26,953 nucleotides of DNA from a virus, in IMG/VR virus record IMGVR_UViG_3300044825_003206, positions 1 to 26,953 of that record; one strand, 5' to 3'. This document shows positions 17,301 through 23,999 of the stretch, one piece after another. The notes under the pieces are model-generated. The model did no database searches. It saw only the letters and a program-made list of their open reading frames with translations, and had not been told where the DNA came from. The position numbers were made by a program, and so were the translations under genes. Numbering within the stretch: the first letter of the stretch is position 1; each line of letters starts with the position of its first letter.

Positions 17301-18377
17301 CGTCTTGAGTACGCCCACGCTGGCCACGGCTGCTGACACCGACAGATTCGCCGTCGCCCACGCAGCCGAGGTAGCACTGGCTGCAGCTATGGCTGCCGCG
17401 CCGGCGGTCTGCCAAGCGGTGATCAGCGCCGGGATCAGGCGATAGATCAGTACGGCCAGACCGACTTCAGCGATGCGCTTTAACCACTGCATCACCGTGT
17501 CGAGGTTCTGCGCCAGCCATGTCAGAGCCTCGGCCAGCTTCTTGGTAAAGCCGGTCGACTCGTCGAGTCTGCTGACCCACTGCCCGAAGGCATTGCGCAG
17601 GCGCTCAAAAGCTTGGCTCACCGTGGCTGGCAGCTGGGCGTATTCGCTGGCCAGCTTGTCCTTCTGGCTCATCAAGGCATTGACCACCACATCGGCAGTC
17701 AGACGACCTTCCTCAGCCAGCTTGCGCAGCCGCCCGATCGGCACGTTCAGGCCATCGGCCAGAGCCTGCGCCAGACGGGGGCTGTTCTCGACGACGGAGT
17801 TGAATTCCTCGCCGCGCAGCACGCCCGACGCCAGGGCCTGACCGAACTGCAGCAGGGACGACTGCGCTTCAGTGGCCGATGCACCGGAAAGACGCAACGC
17901 CTGCGAGATGCTTTCGGTGATCGTGAGCGCGTCCTTTTGCTCGCCACCCAGCATCCGCACCGCCTGCTGCAGCTTGCCGTACAGCGTGGCGGTTTCCTGG
18001 ATCGGCACGCCGATGCGCTGGGCGATGTCAAACAGCTCCTTTTGGGCGACGGCGTACTCACGCTGGCCAGCGGTAGCCAGCTTCAGGCGCGCGGACATCA
18101 TGTTCCATGCGTCGGCGATCTGGACGATCTCCTGCACCTTGCCTGCTGCCCAATTGATCGACAGGAAAGCCAGTAGCTGCGTCTTGGCAGTCGCCACTTG
18201 ATCGCCAAAGGCCGACATTCCTGCCTTGACCTCGGCCATCCCAGCGGCTGCCTTCTCACCAGCGGTCTTGGCGGTGCTTGAGAGCTCGCCGAGACTGCGC
18301 TCGGCAGACGCGATGGCGCGCTTAAGCCCCTCGTCGGCCCCTTCGAGTGCGACGAGGACGGAAATTCGGTTCGCCAT
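14322..18377 (-). CDS. Tail tape measure protein
   Basis: A 1351-residue protein that sets tail length and is ejected with the DNA. The N-terminal 60-270 region matches the tape measure N-terminal domain (AWNMMSARLKLATAG, ETATLYGKLQQAV, LASGVLRGEEFNSVVENSPR, LPATVSQAFERLRNAFGQW). Residues about 304-376 are strongly hydrophobic and can span membranes. Residues about 430-1000 are long coiled coil, rich in Gln, Glu, Lys and Ala. Near the C-terminus two Gly-rich segments each carry DTVP..L..G.FV(I/V)(R/N)..AV..YG.G, a repeated element of tape measure proteins. By the usual relation of about 0.15 nm per residue, this protein predicts a tail near 200 nm, longer than lambda's. It follows the frameshifted chaperone and DUF6441-like genes, as in other siphoviruses. 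Confidence 0.95.
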   Translation of the reverse strand: MANRISVLVALEGADEGLKRAIASAERSLGELSSTAKTAGEKAAAGMAEVKAGMSAFGDQVATAKTQLLAFLSINWAAGKVQEIVQIADAWNMMSARLKLATAGQREYAVAQKELFDIAQRIGVPIQETATLYGKLQQAVRMLGGEQKDALTITESISQALRLSGASATEAQSSLLQFGQALASGVLRGEEFNSVVENSPRLAQALADGLNVPIGRLRKLAEEGRLTADVVVNALMSQKDKLASEYAQLPATVSQAFERLRNAFGQWVSRLDESTGFTKKLAEALTWLAQNLDTVMQWLKRIAEVGLAVLIYRLIPALITAWQTAGAAAIAAASATSAAWATANLSVSAAVASVGVLKTAFAVLGAFLVGWEIGTWLSEKFEVVRKAGIFMVEMLMKGIEQLQYRWEVFKAVFTSDTIEQATKRHEQRLAEMNQIFGQMYADASKGADAAKGAMNTAATAAEEIAKRLEAVRQGTQEAVGRGVEAVHSALEKLKSRLGEVEQAVGKAQGVVNDATAKMADAYKGLTSIVEANLQRQIDAVKARYQQEQTALELKTQSETALITKSTQLLTEALTQQTTLRQQATTTTLKLIDDEGRARTEAAQRQWQTESERSANVTRVENEILATKRQTMTQALSEYRQHIDALNAEANRHLAEVQRIENEKRQLSMTTEERIREIARQGMTEFQANEDRKYQIAEYQEKAREALANGELELARQLAQKAMDLAAQVATSQTNEAKRAEDAKKQSEQNMTQVVQLEAQSREAYRKQEYATADQLMRQAETLRAEIAQKSQAADQAAVQSKNEVAGAIGAIRTSEELLNKTLDAESAAHQKAAQSAITAREQIQQTLTQTETQIDQITAKLKDGLKVTIDADKSRFDQAIADLDKALAEKEFLLKIQADLQEAEKKLQEYEQLLKEGKTLPVDADVSKAKDALDKLKTYAEQNSQVELKVATEKAQAAITNVEGMIKALDRIQTESRHQVSTNAEAARSEIMSLNGANTSSTHTIYVQRVEVNATGGLVGGGVRHFAGGGAVAPAFPRMGGGSVPGSGHHDTVPRTLDAGAFVIRKAAVQKYGSGALSRLANGVARFATGGAVMLGGAKRPSGNGADNSGDSTPTTPKKNRDAFEALKMIDLGLQGMNEYTNWLQWNYGASVSLDMRSKTMENYGKQAQQDRRTLEEFIGRKQLTGNERQNLERIKQTWRQAMAQPLLWGKDLERELIDYMEQNQGEYYRRGGLSKSDTVPAMLTPGEFVVNRDAVARYGAGFFEAINNLSAPAQALAGRVMAGVQGFAAGGLVQPIGSALARPVLAGDGGPTRTVRVELSSGDRKVQASIDARDESRLLQLLDAARTRAV

Positions 18378-18380
18378 GAC

Positions 18381-19025
18381 TCAACTCACCGTCCGGATCT
18401 GCTTCTCGATAGCCGACGACAGGCGCGGGATGCGGCCCGCGACCAGACGTTCGACATCGAGGCGCTTCTTGAGCACGACCTTGGGCACCAGGACGGCAAT
18501 CGGAATGTCCGCACCGCGTTTGAGGCGCTTGATGCCCTCGGCTTTGCGATAGCGGCGCTTAAAGCCTGCCAGTGGCCGGTCGTGTTCCTTGATGTTTTCG
18601 GCCATGAGGACGATATTCCCCTTTGCGTTCTTGATGAAATAGGCATTGCCGCCACGCATTAGCTCGGTGATCTGCGCCTTGAAACGTCTCCTGCCGACAC
18701 GCCCGTGCAGCGGGATCAGCATCCGACTGGCGATCAAGCCCCCACGCTCGTGCATCCCCGACCATGGAATCCGCGAACCCACGTACAGCGCGGGCAGGCG
18801 GTTCGGGTCTTTATTCAGCACCTTGGCGGTGAAGCCTTTGAGGAAGGACTTCTTGACCACCGCCATCTGGCCTGCGACGTGGCCGCGCACGTCCTGTTTG
18901 AGCTCGGACGCTTCGCTGGCAATGGCCCGCGACACGGCCTTCTTGACCTTGTCTCGGAACTCGCCACCCCAACGGCGCAGTTGCGCCTGCGCTGCTGAAC
19001 TATTGATGCGGACGGAGATGCGCAT
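18381..19025 (-). CDS. DUF6441-like phage protein (putative neck/tail completion)
   Basis: A 214-residue protein, very basic, starting MRISVRINSSAAQAQLRRWG and containing VKKAVSRAIASEASELKQDV, a PWSGMHERGG stretch and a Lys/Arg-rich C-terminal half ending RLSSAIEKQIRTVS. The pattern resembles DUF6441 proteins and, more remotely, HK97 gp10-type neck proteins. Start ATG at 19025 is preferred to the open-frame start at 19151: the earlier stretch lies wholly within the frameshift extension of the tail chaperone and its reading is Arg/Pro/Ser-rich and non-descript. The first 26 bases overlap the end of that extension. It sits between the chaperone and the tape measure. A role in tail completion is inferred. 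Confidence 0.78.
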   Translation of the reverse strand: MRISVRINSSAAQAQLRRWGGEFRDKVKKAVSRAIASEASELKQDVRGHVAGQMAVVKKSFLKGFTAKVLNKDPNRLPALYVGSRIPWSGMHERGGLIASRMLIPLHGRVGRRRFKAQITELMRGGNAYFIKNAKGNIVLMAENIKEHDRPLAGFKRRYRKAEGIKRLKRGADIPIAVLVPKVVLKKRLDVERLVAGRIPRLSSAIEKQIRTVS

Positions 19026-19601
19026 GGTCGGTGAGCCTGTCGAGGGTCTGGTCGAGATGGCGGGCATCGCTACGCGTGCCGATGGCGACGAGCGATAGCA
19101 ACCGCGCGTCGCGGGCTGCGTCGGTGCGCGCCATGGCGGCAACGAAGCCACGCACCTGCGCCAGGGTGTAGTCGAGGATGTCGGGCAGACGGTGGCCGTG
19201 CTCGATCAGGTACTGGACGGTGTCAAACCAGCCGCCATCACGGGTGCCAGCTTCGTTTGCGCGAACAGGCCGTCGAGCTTGGGTATCACCGTCCGCGTAA
19301 AAAAATCGGCGTTCACCTCGATTACCTTGGCCGCGAGCAGGATGGCCTGGTCAGCTTCTAGTCCGTCGACCCATGCGCGAGGTTTACCAACCGCGATGGC
19401 GATGGCCGACAGCAAGTCATCTCCGCGCTCACCAAACAGCGCCAGCCAGTCGATGTCCGAGGCGCTGAGCTGCTGCATCACCGGCGAGATTGCCCGCAGG
19501 AAAGGGGGCATCTGCCCTACCTTCAGCGGCTTGATAGCCAGCGGCTCGCCATCGATGACCAGTTCGACCGCCTGCGGAATCAGGGCATCCAGATCACTCA
19601 T
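19000..19601 (-). CDS. Tail assembly chaperone G-T fusion by -1 ribosomal frameshift
   Basis: At the run of seven T (19305-19299 on the minus strand) a ribosome slipping back one base leaves the G frame after residue 101 and reads 99 more codons to TAG at 19002-19000, giving 200 residues. The added part is stop-free and protein-like: GWFDTVQYLIEHGHRLPDIL, then DYTLAQVRGFVAAMARTDAA, and ends before the DUF6441-like start. This ILDYTLAQVR-type segment is what one expects of the T part of a tail chaperone. The fusion would coat the tape measure during tube assembly with a few copies per tail, the short G form being the majority. This is the siphovirus G/GT scheme; the sequence shows the site and frame, not the shift itself. 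Confidence 0.82.
19206..19601 (-). CDS. Tail assembly chaperone, short form (G-like)
   Basis: A 131-residue acidic protein (MSDLDALIPQAVELVIDGEP, then LAIKPLKVGQMPPFLRAISP, and AWVDGLEADQAILLAAKVIE) of the tail assembly chaperone type, found between the tail tube and tape measure genes. It would bind the tape measure protein and recruit tube subunits. ATG at 19601 has GAGGGG seven bases upstream; an alternative GTG at 19616 overlaps the tail tube stop and has no such site. The stop is TGA at 19208-19206. The final 30 residues are replaced when the ribosome shifts at the T run at codons 100-101. Confidence 0.88.
   Translation of the reverse strand: MSDLDALIPQAVELVIDGEPLAIKPLKVGQMPPFLRAISPVMQQLSASDIDWLALFGERGDDLLSAIAIAVGKPRAWVDGLEADQAILLAAKVIEVNADFFTRTVIPKLDGLFAQTKLAPVMAAGLTPSST
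19299..19319 (-). promoter_or_regulatory. Slippery heptamer T TTT TTT with upstream Shine-Dalgarno-like element
   Basis: On the minus strand the zero-frame codons are GAT TTT TTT ACG, so T TTT TTT (19305-19299) allows both tRNA-Phe to re-pair one base back. GAGGTGA (19319-19313), a good match to the anti-Shine-Dalgarno sequence, lies seven bases upstream. An internal Shine-Dalgarno at about this distance stimulates -1 shifting in dnaX. A downstream hairpin was not worked out. Confidence 0.8.
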
Positions 19602-19612
19602 GGCTGTTCCCC

Positions 19613-20365
19613 TCACAGTTGGACGATACGGCCGAACTGCCCAAGCACCGCATCAAAAGGTTTGGTGGTATCGGCCAGCAGCGAGCCCTCCAGCTCGAAC
19701 TTGTTGTACTCGTCCGAGATGAAGGAGATTTCCTTCAGAGGATCGAAGGCCACACGGTACAACTCGACCAGCACCTTGGCGTTGCCCTGCGCCGTGTTGA
19801 TGCCCTCCAAGCGCAGGTAACGCTCAGGCAGCGCCTGGGTGAAGATGCCGATCTCGGTGGCGATGCCATAGGCATAGCTGGCCTTGAACGGTGCGGTCAG
19901 TCCGGTGGTGTCCAGGAATTGGACGGCACCAAAGTCCAGATCGGCGGTGTAGTGCGTGCCGGCGGTCAGTGTGGCCGGCGTGCCTGCTGAATCCGTGACC
20001 ACCAGGCTCGACACCTTGGGGTGGGCCAGGAAGTAGCGGTCGCCCGGGGTCGGGGTGGCGCCACCAATAGGTTCGGCGGTCACCGTACCCGGCGTGCCGA
20101 CGACATGGTTGCCGTAAAGGGCCAGAGCGAGGTTTTCTTTGGTGAACTCCTCGATGGTCAGGTTCACCGTGGCCGACTTCTGTTTGACCATGCGGTGGTC
20201 CAGCGAACGCTGACCGGTCTGGCTCTCGTAGTGCTCCAGCACATCGGTTTTGAGAGACAGTTTGAGTTCGGCTACGTTGCCTGGCGAGCGGACTTCGATC
20301 GGCAAGCCAGCCGTGTTACGTTTGCCGAGAAAGACGCGGCCTTGGAATGAAGCGTAGGTGCTCAT
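19613..20365 (-). CDS. Major tail (tube) protein
   Basis: A 250-residue protein of the long-tail tube class. It begins MSTYASFQGRVFLGKRNTAG, followed by VRSPGNVAELKLSLKTDVLE and TVNLTIEEFTKENLALALYG, the typical tube-protein N-terminal half. Then come GTHYTADLDFGAVQFLD and a C-terminal half ending KFELEGSLLADTTKPFDAVL. The tube is built of hexameric rings of this protein. Position fits: after the tail terminator and before the chaperone/tape measure genes. Start ATG at 20365 overlaps the preceding 62-residue gene by ATGA. It lacks an obvious extra C-terminal Ig-like domain such as lambda V has. Confidence 0.88.
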   Translation of the reverse strand: MSTYASFQGRVFLGKRNTAGLPIEVRSPGNVAELKLSLKTDVLEHYESQTGQRSLDHRMVKQKSATVNLTIEEFTKENLALALYGNHVVGTPGTVTAEPIGGATPTPGDRYFLAHPKVSSLVVTDSAGTPATLTAGTHYTADLDFGAVQFLDTTGLTAPFKASYAYGIATEIGIFTQALPERYLRLEGINTAQGNAKVLVELYRVAFDPLKEISFISDEYNKFELEGSLLADTTKPFDAVLGQFGRIVQL

Positions 20366-20550
20366 GATTTGGGTTCCTTGCGTTGAACGAGGGAGGTTTC
20401 AGCCTCCACTCGGGTCGGTTTTGGTTCGGGCATAGCGATGTCGTTGGCCAACAGCCATTCGGCGATGTCGGCATCAACGTCGAGAACATCGCCTGCAGCA
20501 TGGGTCTTGCCCGCATGGGTATGCGGGCGGTTCAAAACGAGGCGGGGCAT
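20362..20550 (-). CDS. Small tail-region protein, 62 aa (DUF7210-like)
   Basis: A short protein, MPRLVLNRPHTHAGKTHAAG, then DVLDVDADIAEWLLANDIAM and a charged, Pro-containing tail. The HTHAGK.H..GD...VD...A.WL pattern is common in small proteins next to head-tail genes of proteobacterial phages, often annotated as DUF7210 or hypothetical. ATG at 20550 is chosen because AAGGA lies seven bases upstream; an open frame to 20646 overlaps the tail terminator and has no family-like sequence. It ends in an ATGA overlap with the tail tube gene. Role unknown; a structural accessory of the tube or neck is possible. Confidence 0.75.
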   Translation of the reverse strand: MPRLVLNRPHTHAGKTHAAGDVLDVDADIAEWLLANDIAMPEPKPTRVEAETSLVQRKEPKS

Positions 20551-20554
20551 AGGG

Positions 20555-21001
20555 TCATCCTTGGATGGAGATGTCGTTGGCGAGCGTGCGGTAGGTGATG
20601 CGATACCGCGCCGGCAAGGCCACCGCCACGGCGTCGGCGTCATCAACCTCCCATTCGCACTCCTGTTCCCTGACGCCGAGCGCTAAACCACCCACCGTTC
20701 CATCCGACAACAAGGCGAGATGGGCAGCGGTAAGAAGGCGATCGGCTTCGGTTTCCGGTGTCGTCGGCGCGACGTTTCGCGCCAGAGCAACCAGTCGAAC
20801 CGTCAGCTCGCGGGTGACGCGATCGTTGGCACGTTCGGTGATGGTTTCAGTCTCGGGAAACACCACTAGTGCCGGACATTGATCCCGGCTAATGGCCACC
20901 GTGGGCGAACGGTGCAAGGTGGCACCCAATGCTTCGACGGACGGCCGCACAGCGGCCATCACCGCCAGCAGAATCCGCTCGCGGATCGAATTTCCGGCCA
21001 T
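20555..21001 (-). CDS. Tail terminator-like protein (gpU-like)
   Basis: A 148-residue protein, starting MAGNSIRERILLAVMAAVRP. It has strand segments CPALVVFPETETITE and TRELTVRLVALAR, then a helix (TEADRLLTAAHLALLSD) and a closing strand pair ending ARYRITYRTL. This alpha-beta order with a final (I/V)xYRT strand is typical of tail terminators, which cap the finished tube and join it to the head. The gene lies between the FII-like and tail tube genes, as expected of Z/U in lambda; only one such gene is present. The assignment is by pattern and position. Confidence 0.75.
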   Translation of the reverse strand: MAGNSIRERILLAVMAAVRPSVEALGATLHRSPTVAISRDQCPALVVFPETETITERANDRVTRELTVRLVALARNVAPTTPETEADRLLTAAHLALLSDGTVGGLALGVREQECEWEVDDADAVAVALPARYRITYRTLANDISIQG

Positions 21002-21004
21002 GGG

Positions 21005-21307
21005 TCAGATCCTGCTGAGTTTGGCGCGCAGCTCCGAGCCATCGCCCACGGCTCGAATGTCACGCACCTGAAACAACTGACCATCGATTTCGACGGTCTC
21101 GCGCGCTGCCAACCCCACCAAGACGCTGGCGGGGTAAGACATCACGTACTCTGTGCTGAGCGTCAGACCATCGAGCAGGGTTTCGTCGGGAGCAGCGAAT
21201 CCCACCGCATGGGCCTGCTCGGGTGAACCATCGCTGGGCCGCCAGACGCAGGGTTTCAGAAACCCGGCGTGGGCGGCCGCCTCAAAGAGGTTTTCGATGA
21301 GCGCCAT
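21005..21307 (-). CDS. Head-tail joining protein (FII-like)
   Basis: A 100-residue protein, close to the 117 residues of lambda FII and in the same place, directly after the capsid gene. It starts MALIENLFEAAAHAGFLKPC and continues with beta segments (LSTEYVMSYPASVLVGLA, TVEIDGQLFQVRDIRAVGDG) and a C-terminal RAKLSRI. The central DGQLFQVRDIRAVGDGSE turn is common in this class. ATG at 21307 is two bases downstream of the capsid stop TGA; the open frame to 21352 overlaps the capsid. The ribosome binding site is not strong, suggesting coupling to capsid translation. Confidence 0.78.
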   Translation of the reverse strand: MALIENLFEAAAHAGFLKPCVWRPSDGSPEQAHAVGFAAPDETLLDGLTLSTEYVMSYPASVLVGLAARETVEIDGQLFQVRDIRAVGDGSELRAKLSRI

Positions 21308-21309
21308 GA

Positions 21310-22314
21310 TCAAGCCATCGTCAGCTTGACCAGCACGCCCGGTCGATGGCACATCGGCAGCGGGTTGGACTGGGTATGGAGATCGGTGCCCCGGTCGAAC
21401 TTGCGCGGCTCCTGCTTGGCGTACAGCGGCTGGCCCAGCGTGTTGGCCGTCTCGTTGAAGTCGGCTGGCGCGAAGTAGGTGCCGAAGGTGTCGATGGTGC
21501 CCAGCGGGAATGCGTGGGCTTCACCGGCAGCGATGAAGCGCCGGCTGGTGCCACTGGCATCGGTGGCCTGGCCACGATATTCCTCGAAGGTGACGCCTCC
21601 AAAGGTGAAGCCAGCGCGCATGTCATTGATCAGCACAACACCCTGCTGCCAGTTGGTGAAGGCTTGTTCGACCTTGGCATGGCCCGTGAGCGCATCGAAG
21701 AACTCGGGGGAACACAGCACATGGATGCCGGTCATGTACTCGCCCTTGAGGTTGTCCTCCAGGTGGCGCAGCACCTCGGCACACTTTTTCTTGACCTGGG
21801 TATTGGCGTTGCCCAGTTCGAAATTCACCGTCGCCGGCGTGATATCAAACTCGTCGTAGAGGTCGTAAATCACCGAACCATCGGCGTCCAGGATCACACC
21901 TTTGAGCGCCCCCATGCGCAAGTGCTCCAGGGTGATCGCGTGCTTGTTGCGCATGGTCTCCAGATGGCGTGCCATGACGCCGGCCAGCGATTCCATCTCG
22001 GTTTCGGAGCCGAAGGCGCGCAGCCCCTGGACTTCCTCGGGCAACACCACATCGTCGTGCGGGATGTGAGGAATCACAAAGGAACGGACTTTGCGCTTGG
22101 CACGCGTGCCCACCGTACCGGGGGACCCGGGCGGCATGGACGGCAGCAGATTGAGCACACCGTTCTGCTCTTCGACCACGATTTGACGGGTCCGCACGGG
22201 TTTCGCGGGAAAGAGCTTGATCTCCTCCATGCGGCCGTAGCGATTGGGAATGAGATTGATGGCCGCCGTCATGGATGCCATCGAGAACGCAGGGTTGTGG
22301 AAAGGGTTTTGCAT
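21310..22314 (-). CDS. Major capsid protein (lambda gpE family)
   Basis: A 334-residue protein, near lambda gpE's 341. The family features are plain: an N-terminal NPAFSMASMTAAINLIPNRY stretch, VVEEQNGVLNLLPSMPPGSP, RKVRSFVIPHIPHDD, and a C-terminal KLTMA. It forms the hexamers and pentamers of the icosahedral head by the HK97 fold. ATG at 22314 is chosen for its AGGGAG site about eight bases upstream; an open frame extends to 22419 but overlaps the decoration gene in another frame. It sits between the decoration and FII-like genes in lambda order. Confidence 0.93.
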   Translation of the reverse strand: MQNPFHNPAFSMASMTAAINLIPNRYGRMEEIKLFPAKPVRTRQIVVEEQNGVLNLLPSMPPGSPGTVGTRAKRKVRSFVIPHIPHDDVVLPEEVQGLRAFGSETEMESLAGVMARHLETMRNKHAITLEHLRMGALKGVILDADGSVIYDLYDEFDITPATVNFELGNANTQVKKKCAEVLRHLEDNLKGEYMTGIHVLCSPEFFDALTGHAKVEQAFTNWQQGVVLINDMRAGFTFGGVTFEEYRGQATDASGTSRRFIAAGEAHAFPLGTIDTFGTYFAPADFNETANTLGQPLYAKQEPRKFDRGTDLHTQSNPLPMCHRPGVLVKLTMA

Positions 22315-22331
22315 GATGGATCTCCCTGGCT

Positions 22332-22709
22332 TTAAGCGCCGGTGCGCACCAGGACACCCAGTGCTTTGAGTTGGAGGATGGCGGCTTGCTGCTCTTCTGC
22401 AGCGATGCCAGCGGGCCACTGGAGCGCGTGATCGGCAACGATGGCGTGACGCGCCACCATCAGGCCGTCGTTTCGATCTGCCAGGTGGGCATCAGCGTCT
22501 TGCATCAAGACGCCTGCGGCGTACTGACTGCCATCGGTGGCGGACGGGTCGATCTGCTTGACCTTCCCCGTTGCGGTCACCATGCCGAGGACGGTTCCCA
22601 GGGGCAGTGTTTGACCGGCGGCGACGGTCACGCGATCACGTGAGTACAGATTGGGCGCCTCGTACTTGAGGAGATCGCCAAGGTTGAGAGGTTCTTGCAA
22701 TGCGGGCAT
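22332..22709 (-). CDS. Head decoration protein (lambda gpD family)
   Basis: A 125-residue protein that would bind the threefold points of the expanded capsid as trimers and stabilise it. Recognised by LLKYEAPNLYSRDRVTVAAG, TLPLGTVLGMVTATGKVKQI, YAAGVLMQDADA and the closing LGVLVRTGA. It is slightly longer than lambda gpD (110). ATG at 22709 is preferred because GGAG lies seven bases upstream; an ATG at 22721 would add four residues but has no good site. It lies between the protease/scaffold and the capsid gene, as in lambda. Confidence 0.92.
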   Translation of the reverse strand: MPALQEPLNLGDLLKYEAPNLYSRDRVTVAAGQTLPLGTVLGMVTATGKVKQIDPSATDGSQYAAGVLMQDADAHLADRNDGLMVARHAIVADHALQWPAGIAAEEQQAAILQLKALGVLVRTGA

Positions 22710-22727
22710 TTCAGGCTCCATTCAGAT

Positions 22728-23075
22728 TCATTGAGATCCGAGGCGGCTCTTCACGGCCTGGACCAGGGGGTTGTGGGGTGATGCCGGATTGCCTGCGTTG
22801 GCAGCAGCCACGGCGGCTTGCGGGTCGATGCGACTGACGATCTCGGGCGAAGCGTCGGCCTGCGCCGCGAGCAACTGGTTACGCACTTGGGCCGGGGCTG
22901 TTTGGGCTTCAAGGAAGCCCGCGATCAGGTCGGTTCGCCCGGCCAGCGTGCAGGTCTGGGCGATTTCCACGGCATCAGCCACGGTCATTGCCGTGGTGGC
23001 TGCCGGTTGAGGAGGACTGACAACAGGATCAGTAGCAAGCCGATCAGGAGCAGCGGGGTCGGTTCGATCATTCAT
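22728..23075 (-). CDS. Capsid scaffold from an internal in-frame start (Nu3-like)
   Basis: Met306 of the protease reading (ATG at 23075) is preceded by GGAG (23085-23082) with a six-base spacer, a better site than those of several genes here. Starting there gives a 115-residue protein equal to the C-terminal scaffold part: MNDRTDPAAPDRLATDPVVS, a Pro/Ala-rich linker, then helices (TVADAVEIAQTCTLAGRTDL, QVRNQLLAAQ) and a basic end (VKSRLGSQ). This is the lambda C/Nu3 nested-gene plan, in which free scaffold is made in excess of the protease fusion. The internal start is seen in the sequence; its use is inferred. Confidence 0.75.
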   Translation of the reverse strand: MNDRTDPAAPDRLATDPVVSPPQPAATTAMTVADAVEIAQTCTLAGRTDLIAGFLEAQTAPAQVRNQLLAAQADASPEIVSRIDPQAAVAAANAGNPASPHNPLVQAVKSRLGSQ

Positions 23076-23990
23076 AAAAGACTCCATCTGGAGGTTGCGG
23101 GAAGAGCCCGAGTGGCTCACCCGGGCCGGATGGCCCGGCTGTGAGGTGTCCAGATTCGGGAGTGAGGAAACAGATTCGAGGAGTTGCGCCAGGGCGTCGT
23201 CGAAGGTGCCGATGGCATCCGCCAGCCCGATCGCCACGGCGGCTTGCCCGAAGAAAAGACCGGCCTCGGTGTCGCGGACCGTGGATGGGTCGATGCCCCG
23301 ATTGCGGGCCACCGTTTCGACGAACAGGCCGTAGATGCGATTGACCTCGGCTTTGAGGAAGGCGTGGGCTTCGCTGGAAATCGGCTCGTGCGGGTTGAGA
23401 TCGTTCTTGCGATCACCAGCAAACACGGCGGTGTAGCGAACGCCGTCCTGCACATCCTTCTCGGACTGGTCGACGTGCATGGCAATGACGCCAATCGAGC
23501 CAACACCGCCAGTGCGCGAGACGAAGACCTTGCTGGCAGCAGATGCCAGTGCGTAGGCCGCCGAGAAGGCCATGTCGTTGGCCACGGCCCAGACGGGCTT
23601 GATCTGGCTTGCTGCACGAATGCGGTCGGCCAGATCGAACACGCCACCGGACTCGCCACCCGGCGAATCGATGTCGAGCAGGATGGCCGCAACCTCTGGA
23701 CTGGCCAGTGCCGCATCCAATTGAGCGGCAAGGCCGGCATAGCTGGTCAGGCCGGACTCGGCTTCCAGTCCTACGGTACGGCGCACCAAGGTGCCGTGAA
23801 TCGGAATGACTGCGATCTTGGGTGTTTGAGCCGGCGCATCACGGGCTGGCGGAGAGAATCCTGCGGGTGCAGCGAGATCGGCTAATCCGACCCTGGGCCC
23901 GAGTACAGCCAGGATCACGTCAAGTTTTGGGCGATGGATCGCCAGCGGCACACCGAATAGGCGCGCCGCCAAATGGGGTAGCAATGTCAT
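22728..23990 (-). CDS. Capsid maturation protease fused to scaffold (lambda gpC-like, peptidase S49)
   Basis: A 420-residue protein. Residues about 56-265 are an S49/ClpP-like serine protease: LLDIDSPGGESGG forms the oxyanion-side loop, Ser143 in MAFSAAYALAS is the nucleophile and Lys195 in AGDRKND the general base. Their 52-residue spacing is the same as between Ser166 and Lys218 of lambda gpC. Residues about 306-420 are the scaffold part, low-complexity and rich in Ala, Pro and Gln, with helical segments. The protease would process scaffold and portal inside the procapsid. GAAGGA lies five or six bases before ATG. It follows the portal gene by nine bases. Confidence 0.92.
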   Translation of the reverse strand: MTLLPHLAARLFGVPLAIHRPKLDVILAVLGPRVGLADLAAPAGFSPPARDAPAQTPKIAVIPIHGTLVRRTVGLEAESGLTSYAGLAAQLDAALASPEVAAILLDIDSPGGESGGVFDLADRIRAASQIKPVWAVANDMAFSAAYALASAASKVFVSRTGGVGSIGVIAMHVDQSEKDVQDGVRYTAVFAGDRKNDLNPHEPISSEAHAFLKAEVNRIYGLFVETVARNRGIDPSTVRDTEAGLFFGQAAVAIGLADAIGTFDDALAQLLESVSSLPNLDTSQPGHPARVSHSGSSRNLQMESFMNDRTDPAAPDRLATDPVVSPPQPAATTAMTVADAVEIAQTCTLAGRTDLIAGFLEAQTAPAQVRNQLLAAQADASPEIVSRIDPQAAVAAANAGNPASPHNPLVQAVKSRLGSQ

Positions 23991-23999
23991 GGGTGTCCT

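Noticed and set aside
19026-19151. Longer N-terminus for the DUF6441-like gene (start at 19151)
   Set aside because: The stretch overlaps the frameshifted chaperone extension and reads as low-quality Arg/Pro/Ser sequence. ATG at 19025 gives the expected family start.
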